A stretch of 64,000 nucleotides of DNA from Cytophagales bacterium Alg240-R148 (GTDB lineage Bacteria; Bacteroidota; Bacteroidia; Cytophagales; Cyclobacteriaceae): contig LS999827.1 in NCBI GenBank assembly GCA_900537185.1, positions 563,001 through 627,000 on the forward strand. The letters are read 5' to 3'. A program made the translations under genes and the position numbers. The notes under the pieces are model-generated. The model made no database searches and had not been told where the DNA came from. It worked only from the letters and a program-made list of their open reading frames with translations. Shown here one piece after another: positions 1 to 7,626 of this stretch (within the stretch, counting starts at the first letter, position 1; every line of letters begins with the position of its first letter).

Positions 1-935
1 ACGCCTACATGTTCGCAAACCAGCCCTCCACCCAAATTGGATAATTCCGCAACAATTTGTAGTGGCATACCCATGGCCACACACAGTCCGGCAATACTAA
101 TGACGGTATCGCCCGCTCCTGAAACATCTGCTATTTCCCTTAAATGGGCCTTTACCGCATAACTGTTGGCAGTATCTTTTATTACCACACCATATTCACT
201 CAAAGTGATCAAGGCCGCACCACATTGGAGGCGTTCAATCAATTGGTTGGTGGCTTGTCCTAATTCCTTTTGATTTTCAACATTAAAATCAATTTTAAGC
301 CCTTCCTTCAATTCCTTCAAGTTGGGCTTGAAAAGGGTGACGCCATGGTAATTTAGAAAATTTCTTTTTTTAGGATCTACTACGGTAGGAATGCTATTTT
401 TCTTGGCTAAATCAACGGTCTTCTTAATTATAGCTGGTGTTATTGCACCTTTGTCATAGTCTTCGAATATTATTCCGTCACAACTGGGTAAAAGGGCCTC
501 TATCTTATTGAGCAGAGCAGCTTCTTCCAAATCGGATGCTGCCGCATCGGTTTCTTCATCCACCCGAACAATGTGCTGTTGCGATGCGATAATTCTAGTT
601 TTAACTGTTGTGGGGCGCTCTGTACTAACAACGATACCACTCGTGTCAATACCTCTTTCCGTCGTTCTTTTGATGAATTTTTCACCGTTGCTGTCCCCAC
701 CTACCAGGGCACACATAATGGGTTGGGCACCCAATGCTAAAATGTTCAGCGCTACATTGGCCGCTCCTCCCAAGCGAAAATCTTTCTCCTTCGCTCGGAT
801 GACTGGAACAGGGGCTTCTGGAGAGATCCGGTCGACGCTTCCCCATATGTAAGCGTCCACCATAACATCTCCTATAATTAATATTCTTTTTTGATTGAAG
901 CCTTCAAACAAAGCTTCAACAGAAGAAACATTCAT
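1..935 (-). CDS. rfaE1: D-glycero-beta-D-manno-heptose-7-phosphate kinase (RfaE1/HldE kinase domain), 3' end cut by window
   Basis: PfkB-family sugar kinase that phosphorylates heptose 7-phosphate at C1 on the route to ADP-heptose for lipopolysaccharide core. The minus strand is open from ATG at 935 to the window edge (311 codons seen). It shows the N-terminal ribokinase signature GGAANVALN (about residues 56-64), the DPKK segment, and the anion-hole/catalytic GAGD at residues 273-276 with Asp276 as expected base. The start MNVSSVEALFEGF lies 10 bases after the stop of the upstream aminotransferase, so the two are probably co-transcribed. In many proteobacteria this kinase is fused to the adenylyltransferase (HldE). 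Here the adenylyltransferase is a separate gene at 29041-29517, so the kinase is expected to end soon after the window edge. Family assignment is firm; RfaE1 rather than another PfkB kinase rests on overall resemblance. Confidence 0.85.
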   Translation of the reverse strand, partial: MNVSSVEALFEGFNQKRILIIGDVMVDAYIWGSVDRISPEAPVPVIRAKEKDFRLGGAANVALNILALGAQPIMCALVGGDSNGEKFIKRTTERGIDTSGIVVSTERPTTVKTRIIASQQHIVRVDEETDAAASDLEEAALLNKIEALLPSCDGIIFEDYDKGAITPAIIKKTVDLAKKNSIPTVVDPKKRNFLNYHGVTLFKPNLKELKEGLKIDFNVENQKELGQATNQLIERLQCGAALITLSEYGVVIKDTANSYAVKAHLREIADVSGAGDTVISIAGLCVAMGMPLQIVAELSNLGGGLVCEHVG

Positions 936-945
936 ATTTTTTTAA

Positions 946-2142
946 TTACTTCAGCAATGCAAGTGTCGCTTTGATTCTAGACAGTGCTTCTTTCAAGTCC
1001 TCTTCGGATGCTGCATACGACAAACGAATGCAACTAGGGTCTCCAAAAGCTTCTCCAGTAACAACAGAGACGTTTGCTTTTTCTAATAAGTACAAACTTA
1101 ACTCACTTGCGTTATTAATGGTAGTACTTCCATCAGATTTTCCAAAATAATTACTTACATCAGGGAAAAAATAAAAAGCACCTTGGGGTTCGTTTACTTT
1201 TATACCAGGGATATCTCGCAACAAACTTAGCACCAAAGCCCTTCTGTTGAAATAAGCCTTGCTCATTTCTTTGGTTGGTTCTAACGGTGAAGTAAGTGCT
1301 GTCAATGCTGCCCGTTGCCCAATAGAACAATTGGCAGAAGTTAATTGTCCTTGCATTTTGGTACAAGCTTTGGCAATCCAAAGCGGGGCGCCGATGTAAC
1401 CTACTCTCCACCCTGTCATAGCAAAACCTTTCGCCATTCCGTTAACGGTAATGGTTCTTTCTTCCATCCCTTTTATGGAACCTATAGAAAAATGTGCCCC
1501 AGTATAGTTAATGTGTTCGTAAATCTCATCTGAGATTACGTAAAGGTCTTTGTGTTTCAATACCACTTCTGCTATTTTCTCCAATTCGTCCTTGGTAAAA
1601 ACAGAACCTGTTGGGTTACAAGGAGAAGAGTAAATAATGGCCTTAGTTTTTGGTGTTATTGCTGCTTCTAATTGTTCTGCAGTAACTTTAAAATCGTGTT
1701 CAATTCCTCCTTTGATTAAAACAGGTGTTCCTTCTGCCAACTGAATGAGCGCAGTATAACTAACCCAGAATGGGGAAAAAACAACCACCTCATCACCAGG
1801 ATTTACCAAAGAATACATCACATTGGCAATAGATTGTTTGGCTCCATTCGATACTACAATTTGGGTAGGAGCGTAATCTAAGTTATTCTCATTTTTGAAT
1901 TTATGGGAAATAGCCTCTCTTAAATCTGCATAACCAGGTACAGGAGGATAGGCAAAATATTTACCTTCTTCTATGGCTTTAATAGCACCATCTTGTATGT
2001 GTTTGGGCGTTTTAAAATCAGGCTCGCCTAAACTCAAGCTGATCACATCAACTCCTTTGTCTTTTAATTCTCTTGCTTTTGCTGCCATTGCAATTGTGGC
2101 AGACTCTTCCATGTTCGCTATTCTATCCGATAACTGACCCAT
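946..2142 (-). CDS. pyridoxal-phosphate-dependent aspartate/aromatic-type aminotransferase (class I)
   Basis: Fold-type I aminotransferase of 398 residues, of the prokaryotic AspC (subgroup I-gamma) type that transfers amino groups between aspartate (or similar) and 2-oxoglutarate. Visible marks are the N-terminal SLSLGEPDF, the PLP-contact segment SNGAKQSI, SSPCNPTGSV, the DEIYEHI motif, and the Schiff-base lysine Lys238 in GMAKGFAMTGWR, followed by the C-terminal arginine in the IRLSYA segment. The open frame extends 16 codons upstream, but those residues are hydrophobic and unlike the family; MGQLSDRIANM at 2142 is the normal beginning and has a -7 box 26 bases upstream. It is the first gene of a unit with the downstream heptose kinase. 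Exact amino donor cannot be read from sequence. Confidence 0.9.
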   Translation of the reverse strand: MGQLSDRIANMEESATIAMAAKARELKDKGVDVISLSLGEPDFKTPKHIQDGAIKAIEEGKYFAYPPVPGYADLREAISHKFKNENNLDYAPTQIVVSNGAKQSIANVMYSLVNPGDEVVVFSPFWVSYTALIQLAEGTPVLIKGGIEHDFKVTAEQLEAAITPKTKAIIYSSPCNPTGSVFTKDELEKIAEVVLKHKDLYVISDEIYEHINYTGAHFSIGSIKGMEERTITVNGMAKGFAMTGWRVGYIGAPLWIAKACTKMQGQLTSANCSIGQRAALTALTSPLEPTKEMSKAYFNRRALVLSLLRDIPGIKVNEPQGAFYFFPDVSNYFGKSDGSTTINNASELSLYLLEKANVSVVTGEAFGDPSCIRLSYAASEEDLKEALSRIKATLALLK

Positions 2143-2167
2143 AATTTTATATATTTTAAAAAACCTT

Positions 2168-2175
2168 GCAAAAAT
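2168..2175 (-). promoter_or_regulatory. putative -7 promoter box TATTTTTG for the aminotransferase
   Basis: Exact match to the Bacteroidota sigma -7 consensus TAnnTTTG on the minus strand, 26 bases before the chosen ATG at 2142. No clear TTG -33 element is visible at the usual distance, so this is a suggestion only. Confidence 0.35.
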
Positions 2176-2342
2176 AAAGATAACACTCAATAAAAACTAA
2201 GTCTATCTAAAGAAATGATATGTTTATTATGTTATTTTAAAATATTACACACATTTATTAAACAAGTATTAATTCAGAGCCGATTTTTTGAAGAAAGATC
2301 AAACATTTTAAATAATTTTTTTATTAAGAAACCATTAATGAC

Positions 2343-2350
2343 TAATTTTG
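2343..2350 (+). promoter_or_regulatory. putative -7 promoter box TAATTTTG for lipA
   Basis: Exact TAnnTTTG match 58 bases before lipA. The same octamer occurs ahead of panC and carB. The surrounding 266-base gap is very AT-rich and shows no RNA gene or other ORF. The -33 element is not obvious. Confidence 0.35.
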
Positions 2351-2408
2351 TTTCCAATTAAGAGGGGGATGTCAATTGAACTTCCAATTTTTATAAAAAA
2401 TAAGGATT

Positions 2409-3296
2409 ATGATCGAGTTACCGGTAGTATCAGAGAACGAACAAAAAAGGAAGAAGAAACCAGATTGGTTGCGGGTAAAATTGCCAGTAGGAAAAGAATA
2501 CGCACATGTTAGAAAGCTGGTGAGTGAGCATAAATTGCACACCATTTGCGAAAGCGGTAATTGCCCTAATATGGGAGAGTGTTGGGGTGCAGGCACCGCC
2601 ACTTTTATGATCCTTGGCAACGTATGTACCAGAAGTTGTACTTTTTGTGCTGTAGCGACGGGTAGGCCACCTGAATACGATGCACAAGAACCCAAACGAG
2701 TAGCAGAAGCCATACAGTTGATGAAAGTAAAACATGCTGTAATAACTTCAGTAAACAGAGATGAACTAAAAGACAGGGGGGCCGAAATTTGGTACCAAAC
2801 AGTGGTAGAAACAAAAAACCTATGCCCAGACACTACCATAGAAACACTAATTCCTGACACCAAAGGCAACTGGGACGCTTTGTATAGAATGGTAGAAGGT
2901 GGGCAAGAGGTAGTTTCGCACAATATGGAAACAGTTGAACGCCTGTACAGGAGGGTAAGGCCACAAGCCAAATACGCTAGAAGCCTAGAACAGACTAGAA
3001 GAACCAAAGAGTTAGGAAAAAGAACCAAAACTGGGATCATGTTGGGGCTGGGAGAAACCAAGGATGAAGTATTAAAAGCCATGGACGATTTAGCCGAAAA
3101 TGGTTGTGACATTTTGACCTTAGGACAATATTTGCAACCCACAAAAATGCACATTGAAGTAGCCGAATTTATACATCCAGATACTTTTGCTATGTACAAA
3201 GAAGTAGGTGAAAAGCGAGGGATAAAGTATGTCGAATCCGGACCTTTAGTTCGTTCCTCTTACCATGCGGAGCGCCATGTGGATGTCCCGATTTAA
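2409..3296 (+). CDS. lipA: lipoyl synthase
   Basis: Radical-SAM enzyme of 295 residues that inserts two sulfurs into the octanoyl chain on lipoyl-dependent E2 and H proteins. Both iron-sulfur sites are intact: the LipA-specific auxiliary cluster cysteines Cys47, Cys52 and Cys58 ([12 protein letters not shown]) and the radical-SAM CxxxCxxC at Cys73, Cys77 and Cys80. The C-terminal RSSY at residues 282-285, which supplies the serine ligand of the auxiliary cluster, is present. Length and ends match the family. It is a single-gene unit with an AT-rich leader and a terminator directly downstream. Confidence 0.97.
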   Translation: MIELPVVSENEQKRKKKPDWLRVKLPVGKEYAHVRKLVSEHKLHTICESGNCPNMGECWGAGTATFMILGNVCTRSCTFCAVATGRPPEYDAQEPKRVAEAIQLMKVKHAVITSVNRDELKDRGAEIWYQTVVETKNLCPDTTIETLIPDTKGNWDALYRMVEGGQEVVSHNMETVERLYRRVRPQAKYARSLEQTRRTKELGKRTKTGIMLGLGETKDEVLKAMDDLAENGCDILTLGQYLQPTKMHIEVAEFIHPDTFAMYKEVGEKRGIKYVESGPLVRSSYHAERHVDVPI

Positions 3297-3317
3297 CCTT
3301 TAAAAAACATAAAACAC

Positions 3318-3349
3318 AAAAAAGCGCCTTCCGAACAAGACGCTTTTTT
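3318..3349 (+). terminator. rho-independent terminator after lipA
   Basis: Stem 3318-3328 (AAAAAAGCGCC) pairs with 3339-3349 (GACGCTTTTTT) with one mismatch, followed by T. It can work in both directions because of the flanking A and T runs. Confidence 0.8.
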
Positions 3350-3411
3350 TAGTTATAACCAGCTTATTTTCAACATTTTTCCTATATTTCGATTAACAAA
3401 CTCCTGTTTCT

Positions 3412-5421
3412 ATGAAAAATGCTTGTCTTGTTTGCTTGATTGTTTTAATGCCATGGATCGGTTTTGCTCAATCGATTGGATTGATGCCCGTTCCGAAAAG
3501 TTATTCTCTTGGAAATGGGAAATTTAGAGTGAACCAAGATTTTAAAATTGGTATTTATGGGCCTGGTTCTGAAAGACTGGACCAATATGCTACCAGAACA
3601 CTAGGCAGAATCAATGGAAGAACAGGCAAGTTTATATTGCAACCGGCTGTCCATTTGTCCAACAACCCCAGCACACCGCACTTTACTATAAGGTACAAAG
3701 AATTTGCAAGTGTAGCCCTTGGAATGGATGAATCCTATGAGTTGGTTATTGGAACAGGCAGCATAGAACTAAATGCTCCAACCGATATAGGCGCTATGAG
3801 AGGACTCGAGACTTTACTGCAATTATTAGAAGCAGATGCCCAAGGGTTTTATTTTCCTCAAATCAAGATCGTAGATGCTCCCCGTTTCCCATGGAGGGGC
3901 CTCTTAATTGATGTATGCAGACATTTTATGCCAGTAGACGCTATTAAAAGAAATATTGATGGGTTAGCAGCAGTAAAAATGAATGTGTTGCACCTCCACT
4001 TAACAGAAGACCAGGGGTTCAGAGTTGAAAGCAAAAAACACCCTAAATTGCATGAAAAAGGGTCGGATGGGTTGTATTACACCCAAAACCAATTAAAAGA
4101 CATTGTTCAATATGCCCAAGACAGAGGCATTAGAGTAGTTCCGGAATTTGACCTGCCGGGCCATGCAACCAGTTGGGTGGTTGGCTACCCGGAGTTGGCC
4201 AGTGAAAACAGAAAGTATTCCATAGAACGACATTTTGGTGTGTTTGACCCTACCCTGGATCCTACAAAAAAAACGACCTACGACTTTTTAACCTCGTTTT
4301 TAGGGGAAATGGCCGAGGTGTTTCCAGAAGAATACTGGCACATAGGTGGAGATGAAAATAATGGCAACCAATGGAATAAAAATGAAGACATCCAGGCCTT
4401 TATGGCAGAAAACAACCTGGCCGACAACCATGCCTTGCAAAGCTACTTCAATAATCAGCTCCTAGGTATTTTAGGTAACCTTCAAAAGAAAATGGTTGGG
4501 TGGGATGAGGTGTTTCAACCCAACATATCCAAGGACATCGTTATTCAGTCTTGGAGAGGCAGGGAGTCTATGATGGCCTCTGCCCAACAGGGGTACCAAA
4601 CAATTTTATCCAATGGGTATTATTTAGACTTGGCTTACAATGCAGAAGCCCACTACCTTAACGACCCTATTCCTGCTAAAAGTGGCCTTTCTAAAGAAGA
4701 GCAGTCGAACATTTTGGGAGGGGAGGCGACGATGTGGTCAGAATTAGTAACCAATGAAACCATTGATTCAAGAATATGGCCAAGAACTGCCGCCATTGCA
4801 GAGCGACTGTGGTCTCGCCGCAGTGTAAGGGATTTAGAAGACATGTACAAACGGCTCCACTTGATCAGCTATCAACTGGAAGAAGTGGGTTTGCTGCACC
4901 TACGAAATAAAGAAATGATGATGAGGAGGGTTTCTCGCAATCAAAACATTGAGCCATTGAGGGTTTTTGTAAATGTTATAGAACCGTTAAAAGGGTACGA
5001 CCGGCACAAAACTAGAAATTTCACTAGTTACGACCCACTCACACTCATTGCAGATATTGCAACCCCAGATGCTCCAGATGCACATAAATTTAATTTACTT
5101 GTAGCTCAATTTAAGAAAAATCCGAACAACAGAAGTTTGGAAAGTGAAATACTCACCATGTTAAATAAATGGCAAGCCAATTACAATTCGTTGATCAACT
5201 TAATGCACAAAGCACCTGCCTTACATACTGCAGAACCTTTGGCCAACGAATTAAAAGAAATAGCGCAGATAGGCATCCAGGCAGTTTCGCACAACCAACC
5301 ACACAGCCAAGAATGGAAAGAAGCAGCGTTTAAACAGTTGGAAGGTGCGTCTTCTCCAGTGGTCGGCTGTAAAATTGCAATTATTGATAGTGTGAAAATT
5401 CTGATAGAATTAGCCAAGTAG
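3412..5421 (+). CDS. beta-N-acetylhexosaminidase, glycoside hydrolase family 20, secreted
   Basis: Enzyme of 669 residues that removes terminal N-acetylhexosamine from chitin fragments, glycans or peptidoglycan-derived sugars by substrate-assisted catalysis. A signal peptide (residues 1-19, ending GFAQ) points to export. Residues about 20-150 form the GH20b alpha/beta domain; the catalytic barrel starts at PRFPWRGLLIDVCRHF (about 160). The HIGGDE motif at residues 310-315 carries the catalytic Asp314-Glu315 pair, and LGGEATMWSE and WPRTAAIAERLW follow. A roughly 170-residue C-terminal helical extension is not assigned. There is no T9SS sorting domain, so it is probably periplasmic. It stands between the lipA terminator and a convergent lipoprotein gene 5 bases away. 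Confidence 0.92.
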   Translation: MKNACLVCLIVLMPWIGFAQSIGLMPVPKSYSLGNGKFRVNQDFKIGIYGPGSERLDQYATRTLGRINGRTGKFILQPAVHLSNNPSTPHFTIRYKEFASVALGMDESYELVIGTGSIELNAPTDIGAMRGLETLLQLLEADAQGFYFPQIKIVDAPRFPWRGLLIDVCRHFMPVDAIKRNIDGLAAVKMNVLHLHLTEDQGFRVESKKHPKLHEKGSDGLYYTQNQLKDIVQYAQDRGIRVVPEFDLPGHATSWVVGYPELASENRKYSIERHFGVFDPTLDPTKKTTYDFLTSFLGEMAEVFPEEYWHIGGDENNGNQWNKNEDIQAFMAENNLADNHALQSYFNNQLLGILGNLQKKMVGWDEVFQPNISKDIVIQSWRGRESMMASAQQGYQTILSNGYYLDLAYNAEAHYLNDPIPAKSGLSKEEQSNILGGEATMWSELVTNETIDSRIWPRTAAIAERLWSRRSVRDLEDMYKRLHLISYQLEEVGLLHLRNKEMMMRRVSRNQNIEPLRVFVNVIEPLKGYDRHKTRNFTSYDPLTLIADIATPDAPDAHKFNLLVAQFKKNPNNRSLESEILTMLNKWQANYNSLINLMHKAPALHTAEPLANELKEIAQIGIQAVSHNQPHSQEWKEAAFKQLEGASSPVVGCKIAIIDSVKILIELAK

Positions 5422-5426
5422 AACCC

Positions 5427-6326
5427 TTACTGTTTTTTGTAATCAAACTGTAGTATGTAACCTTTTTCTCCTCCACCTTCATTGGAGAGGTAAAGCGTAC
5501 CATCTTGGGCAAAACAAATACCTTCTGGTTGGCGGTGTACTTTCTTGTCCAATAGAAAAATAGATTTAAACTCCGCTTGGGCACTGTATACGACCACGGC
5601 CTTTCCTGCACTGGCTACAACGTATATATCTTTTGTAATTGGATGCTCCGCAATGGCCGAAGGTCTGAATTCTTTAATTTTAAGCTCCTTTCCCTCCATT
5701 TTAACTTTTTCTTGCAAATCCTTGAGCCGGATGGTTAAAAAAGCTTTTTTATTCACTTTAAAAGTTTTTCGATCCAGCAAATAAACCCTTTTGCCTTTTT
5801 TATCTTCACCGTCCAAACCACTGTTCCCTTTTAAGGCAACTAAAAGTTTTTTTTGAGAAGTAGAATAACCGAGTCCTTCAATATCATTTTTAGCCTTAAA
5901 TGGTAATTTTTCTTTTTTTCTGTCTACCCTTACTTCTCCTGGTTCTTGTTCAAAATGGTACAAATCTCCATTGCTTTTAACCACATAAATGACGTCTTCC
6001 ACCATTTGCACACCTTCGTAATCCCCAGGTTCACCAAATTTATTCTTAGCTACAATTTCTTCTTTATTCAAATCATACACATAAAACACGCCATCTTCGT
6101 CTTGAACGCAACCAACTTGGCCGTTTCCAAGCCACGTCAAGCCACTCACTTCTTCTAAAATTCCTGGCAATTTATAATTGTGGTCCGGATCGTTTAAATA
6201 GTATCCTTTTGACTCTCCACTATCGCCATATGCCAACGTTAGATTTGTTGGTGGTTCCTGACAACTTATAAGAGAAGGCGATATAAGTCCAATTAAGCTT
6301 AGTATTATTTTTATTTGATATTTCAT
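5427..6326 (-). CDS. SdiA-regulated-family beta-propeller lipoprotein
   Basis: Predicted lipoprotein of 299 residues. The start MKYQIKIILS at 6326 gives a clean lipoprotein signal with lipobox LISC (Cys at about 22); the longer frame starting at 6341 adds five residues and is less likely. The mature part contains propeller-like repeats such as EEVSGLTWL, YEGVQMV, DIEGLGYS and RQPEGICF, which fit the SdiA-regulated (YjiK-like) / phytase-like esterase superfamily. The molecular function of this family is not established. It is divergent from the HD-PycTM gene, with tandem palindromes in the shared 82-base gap, so the two might be co-regulated; that link is inference. Confidence 0.75.
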   Translation of the reverse strand: MKYQIKIILSLIGLISPSLISCQEPPTNLTLAYGDSGESKGYYLNDPDHNYKLPGILEEVSGLTWLGNGQVGCVQDEDGVFYVYDLNKEEIVAKNKFGEPGDYEGVQMVEDVIYVVKSNGDLYHFEQEPGEVRVDRKKEKLPFKAKNDIEGLGYSTSQKKLLVALKGNSGLDGEDKKGKRVYLLDRKTFKVNKKAFLTIRLKDLQEKVKMEGKELKIKEFRPSAIAEHPITKDIYVVASAGKAVVVYSAQAEFKSIFLLDKKVHRQPEGICFAQDGTLYLSNEGGGEKGYILQFDYKKQ

Positions 6327-6362
6327 TGGTATATCTTTCAAGGTATTTTCGCTAAATTAATG

Positions 6363-6386
6363 ACAATATTGTTAAGACAATACTGT
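6363..6386. promoter_or_regulatory. tandem palindromes, possible operator
   Basis: ACAATATTGT (6363-6372) is a perfect 10-base palindrome. ACAATACTGT (6377-6386) is a one-mismatch copy 14 bases further on, so the shared GACAATA also reads as a direct repeat. They lie 23 bases before the HD-PycTM start and 37 bases from the divergent lipoprotein start. Two half-site pairs 14 bases apart would suit a dimeric repressor or activator; no cognate regulator is adjacent. Confidence 0.4.
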
Positions 6387-6408
6387 TTTCAAATCTAAAA
6401 GAAAGTTG

Positions 6409-7626
6409 ATGGAGCAAAACATTTTAGAAAAGGCACATGAATTTGCCAAGTCTTATTTACCTCCCTCGGATTCCGAAAAGTTTCCTTACCACAACTATAC
6501 CCACACCTTGGAAGTGGTGGAAGCAGCAAGGGAAATTGGCAAGCACTGTGAACTATCAGAAGACGAAATGGAAATGGTAGAACTTGCCGCATGGCTCCAC
6601 GATATAGGTTATGTCATTAGCAAGTCCGATCATGAGGAAGAAAGTAAAAACCTAGCGAACAAATTCCTAGACGATCAGCAATACGACGACAAGAAAATTC
6701 TATTGATAGAACATTGTATAGAAGCTACCAAAATGCCTCAGAAGCCAACTTCTTTGATGGAAAAGGTGCTTTGTGACGCGGACCTCTACCATTTGTCTAC
6801 CAAAAGCTTTCAAGAAAAAGGATTGCTTCTGCGCAAAGAGTTTGAGCTCAATGAAACCATGTCTTTTACGGACGAAGAATGGAAAAAAGAAAACCTCAAT
6901 TTTGTTTTACAACATAGATATTTCACTAATTATGGGCAAACCATTTTGGCCCCTAAAAAAGACGCCAATTTCAAGGCACTTAAAAAAACCGCTAAAAAAA
7001 ATAAAAACGACAAAAAGTACATAGAAAAGCTAGAGGCAGAACTTGTGAAAGTAAAAAACAAGTTGGATCAAAATAAGATCATCAAACCCGACCGTGGGAT
7101 TGAAACTATGTTTAGAACTACTTCCAGGAACCACCTGGACCTTAGCTCTATGGCAGACAGCAAGGCCAATATAATGATCTCAATCAATTCCATTATTTTG
7201 TCCATTGTAGTTTCTGTTTTGGTACGGAAACTAGAGGATTCGCCCAACTTAGTAATTCCAACCGTATTGCTAACCGTAGTCTGTTTGACTACCATCGTAT
7301 TCGCCATATTGGCAACCCGACCCAATGTTTCAACCGGTCGATTTTCTAAGGAAGATATTCGTAAAAAAAGAACAAATTTGCTCTTTTTCGGAAATTTCCA
7401 TGGTATGGACAAAGAGGAGTACGAATGGGGCATGAAAGAAATGATCAAAGATGCAGATTATTTGTATACCAGCTTAATCCGGGATATTTACTTCCTGGGT
7501 AAGGTGTTAGGAAAAAAATACCGCATGCTTCGGGTTTGTTATACCATTTTCATGTTTGGCTTTGTCATTTCTGTTATGTCTTTTATCATCGCAATGGTGT
7601 TTTTCAATCCTATTGACCACTACTAA
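6409..7626 (+). CDS. HD-domain phosphohydrolase fused to PycTM (Pycsar-effector-type) membrane domain
   Basis: Protein of 405 residues in two parts. Residues 1 to about 180 are an HD domain with a complete metal set: His28/His32 (YHNYTHT), His64-Asp65 (WLHDIGYV), His102 and Asp123 (CDADLYHLS). A charged, lysine-rich, probably coiled-coil linker (190-225) leads to residues 232-400. These match the PycTM/DUF5706 domain, with the conserved SSMADSKANIMISINSIILS stretch and transmembrane helices near 256-274, 282-303 and 376-398. In Pycsar anti-phage systems PycTM effectors damage the inner membrane when a cyclase makes cCMP or cUMP. No cyclase gene is present here, so this is an orphan of the kind frequent in Bacteroidota. 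ATG at 6409 is preferred to the TTG one codon earlier. Its last 17 bases overlap convergent ppk1. Confidence 0.85.
   Translation: MEQNILEKAHEFAKSYLPPSDSEKFPYHNYTHTLEVVEAAREIGKHCELSEDEMEMVELAAWLHDIGYVISKSDHEEESKNLANKFLDDQQYDDKKILLIEHCIEATKMPQKPTSLMEKVLCDADLYHLSTKSFQEKGLLLRKEFELNETMSFTDEEWKKENLNFVLQHRYFTNYGQTILAPKKDANFKALKKTAKKNKNDKKYIEKLEAELVKVKNKLDQNKIIKPDRGIETMFRTTSRNHLDLSSMADSKANIMISINSIILSIVVSVLVRKLEDSPNLVIPTVLLTVVCLTTIVFAILATRPNVSTGRFSKEDIRKKRTNLLFFGNFHGMDKEEYEWGMKEMIKDADYLYTSLIRDIYFLGKVLGKKYRMLRVCYTIFMFGFVISVMSFIIAMVFFNPIDHY

Noticed and set aside
2372-3199. Long open frame (275 codons) antisense to lipA
   Set aside because: Its protein is low-complexity and unlike any family, while lipA on the other strand has all catalytic cysteines.
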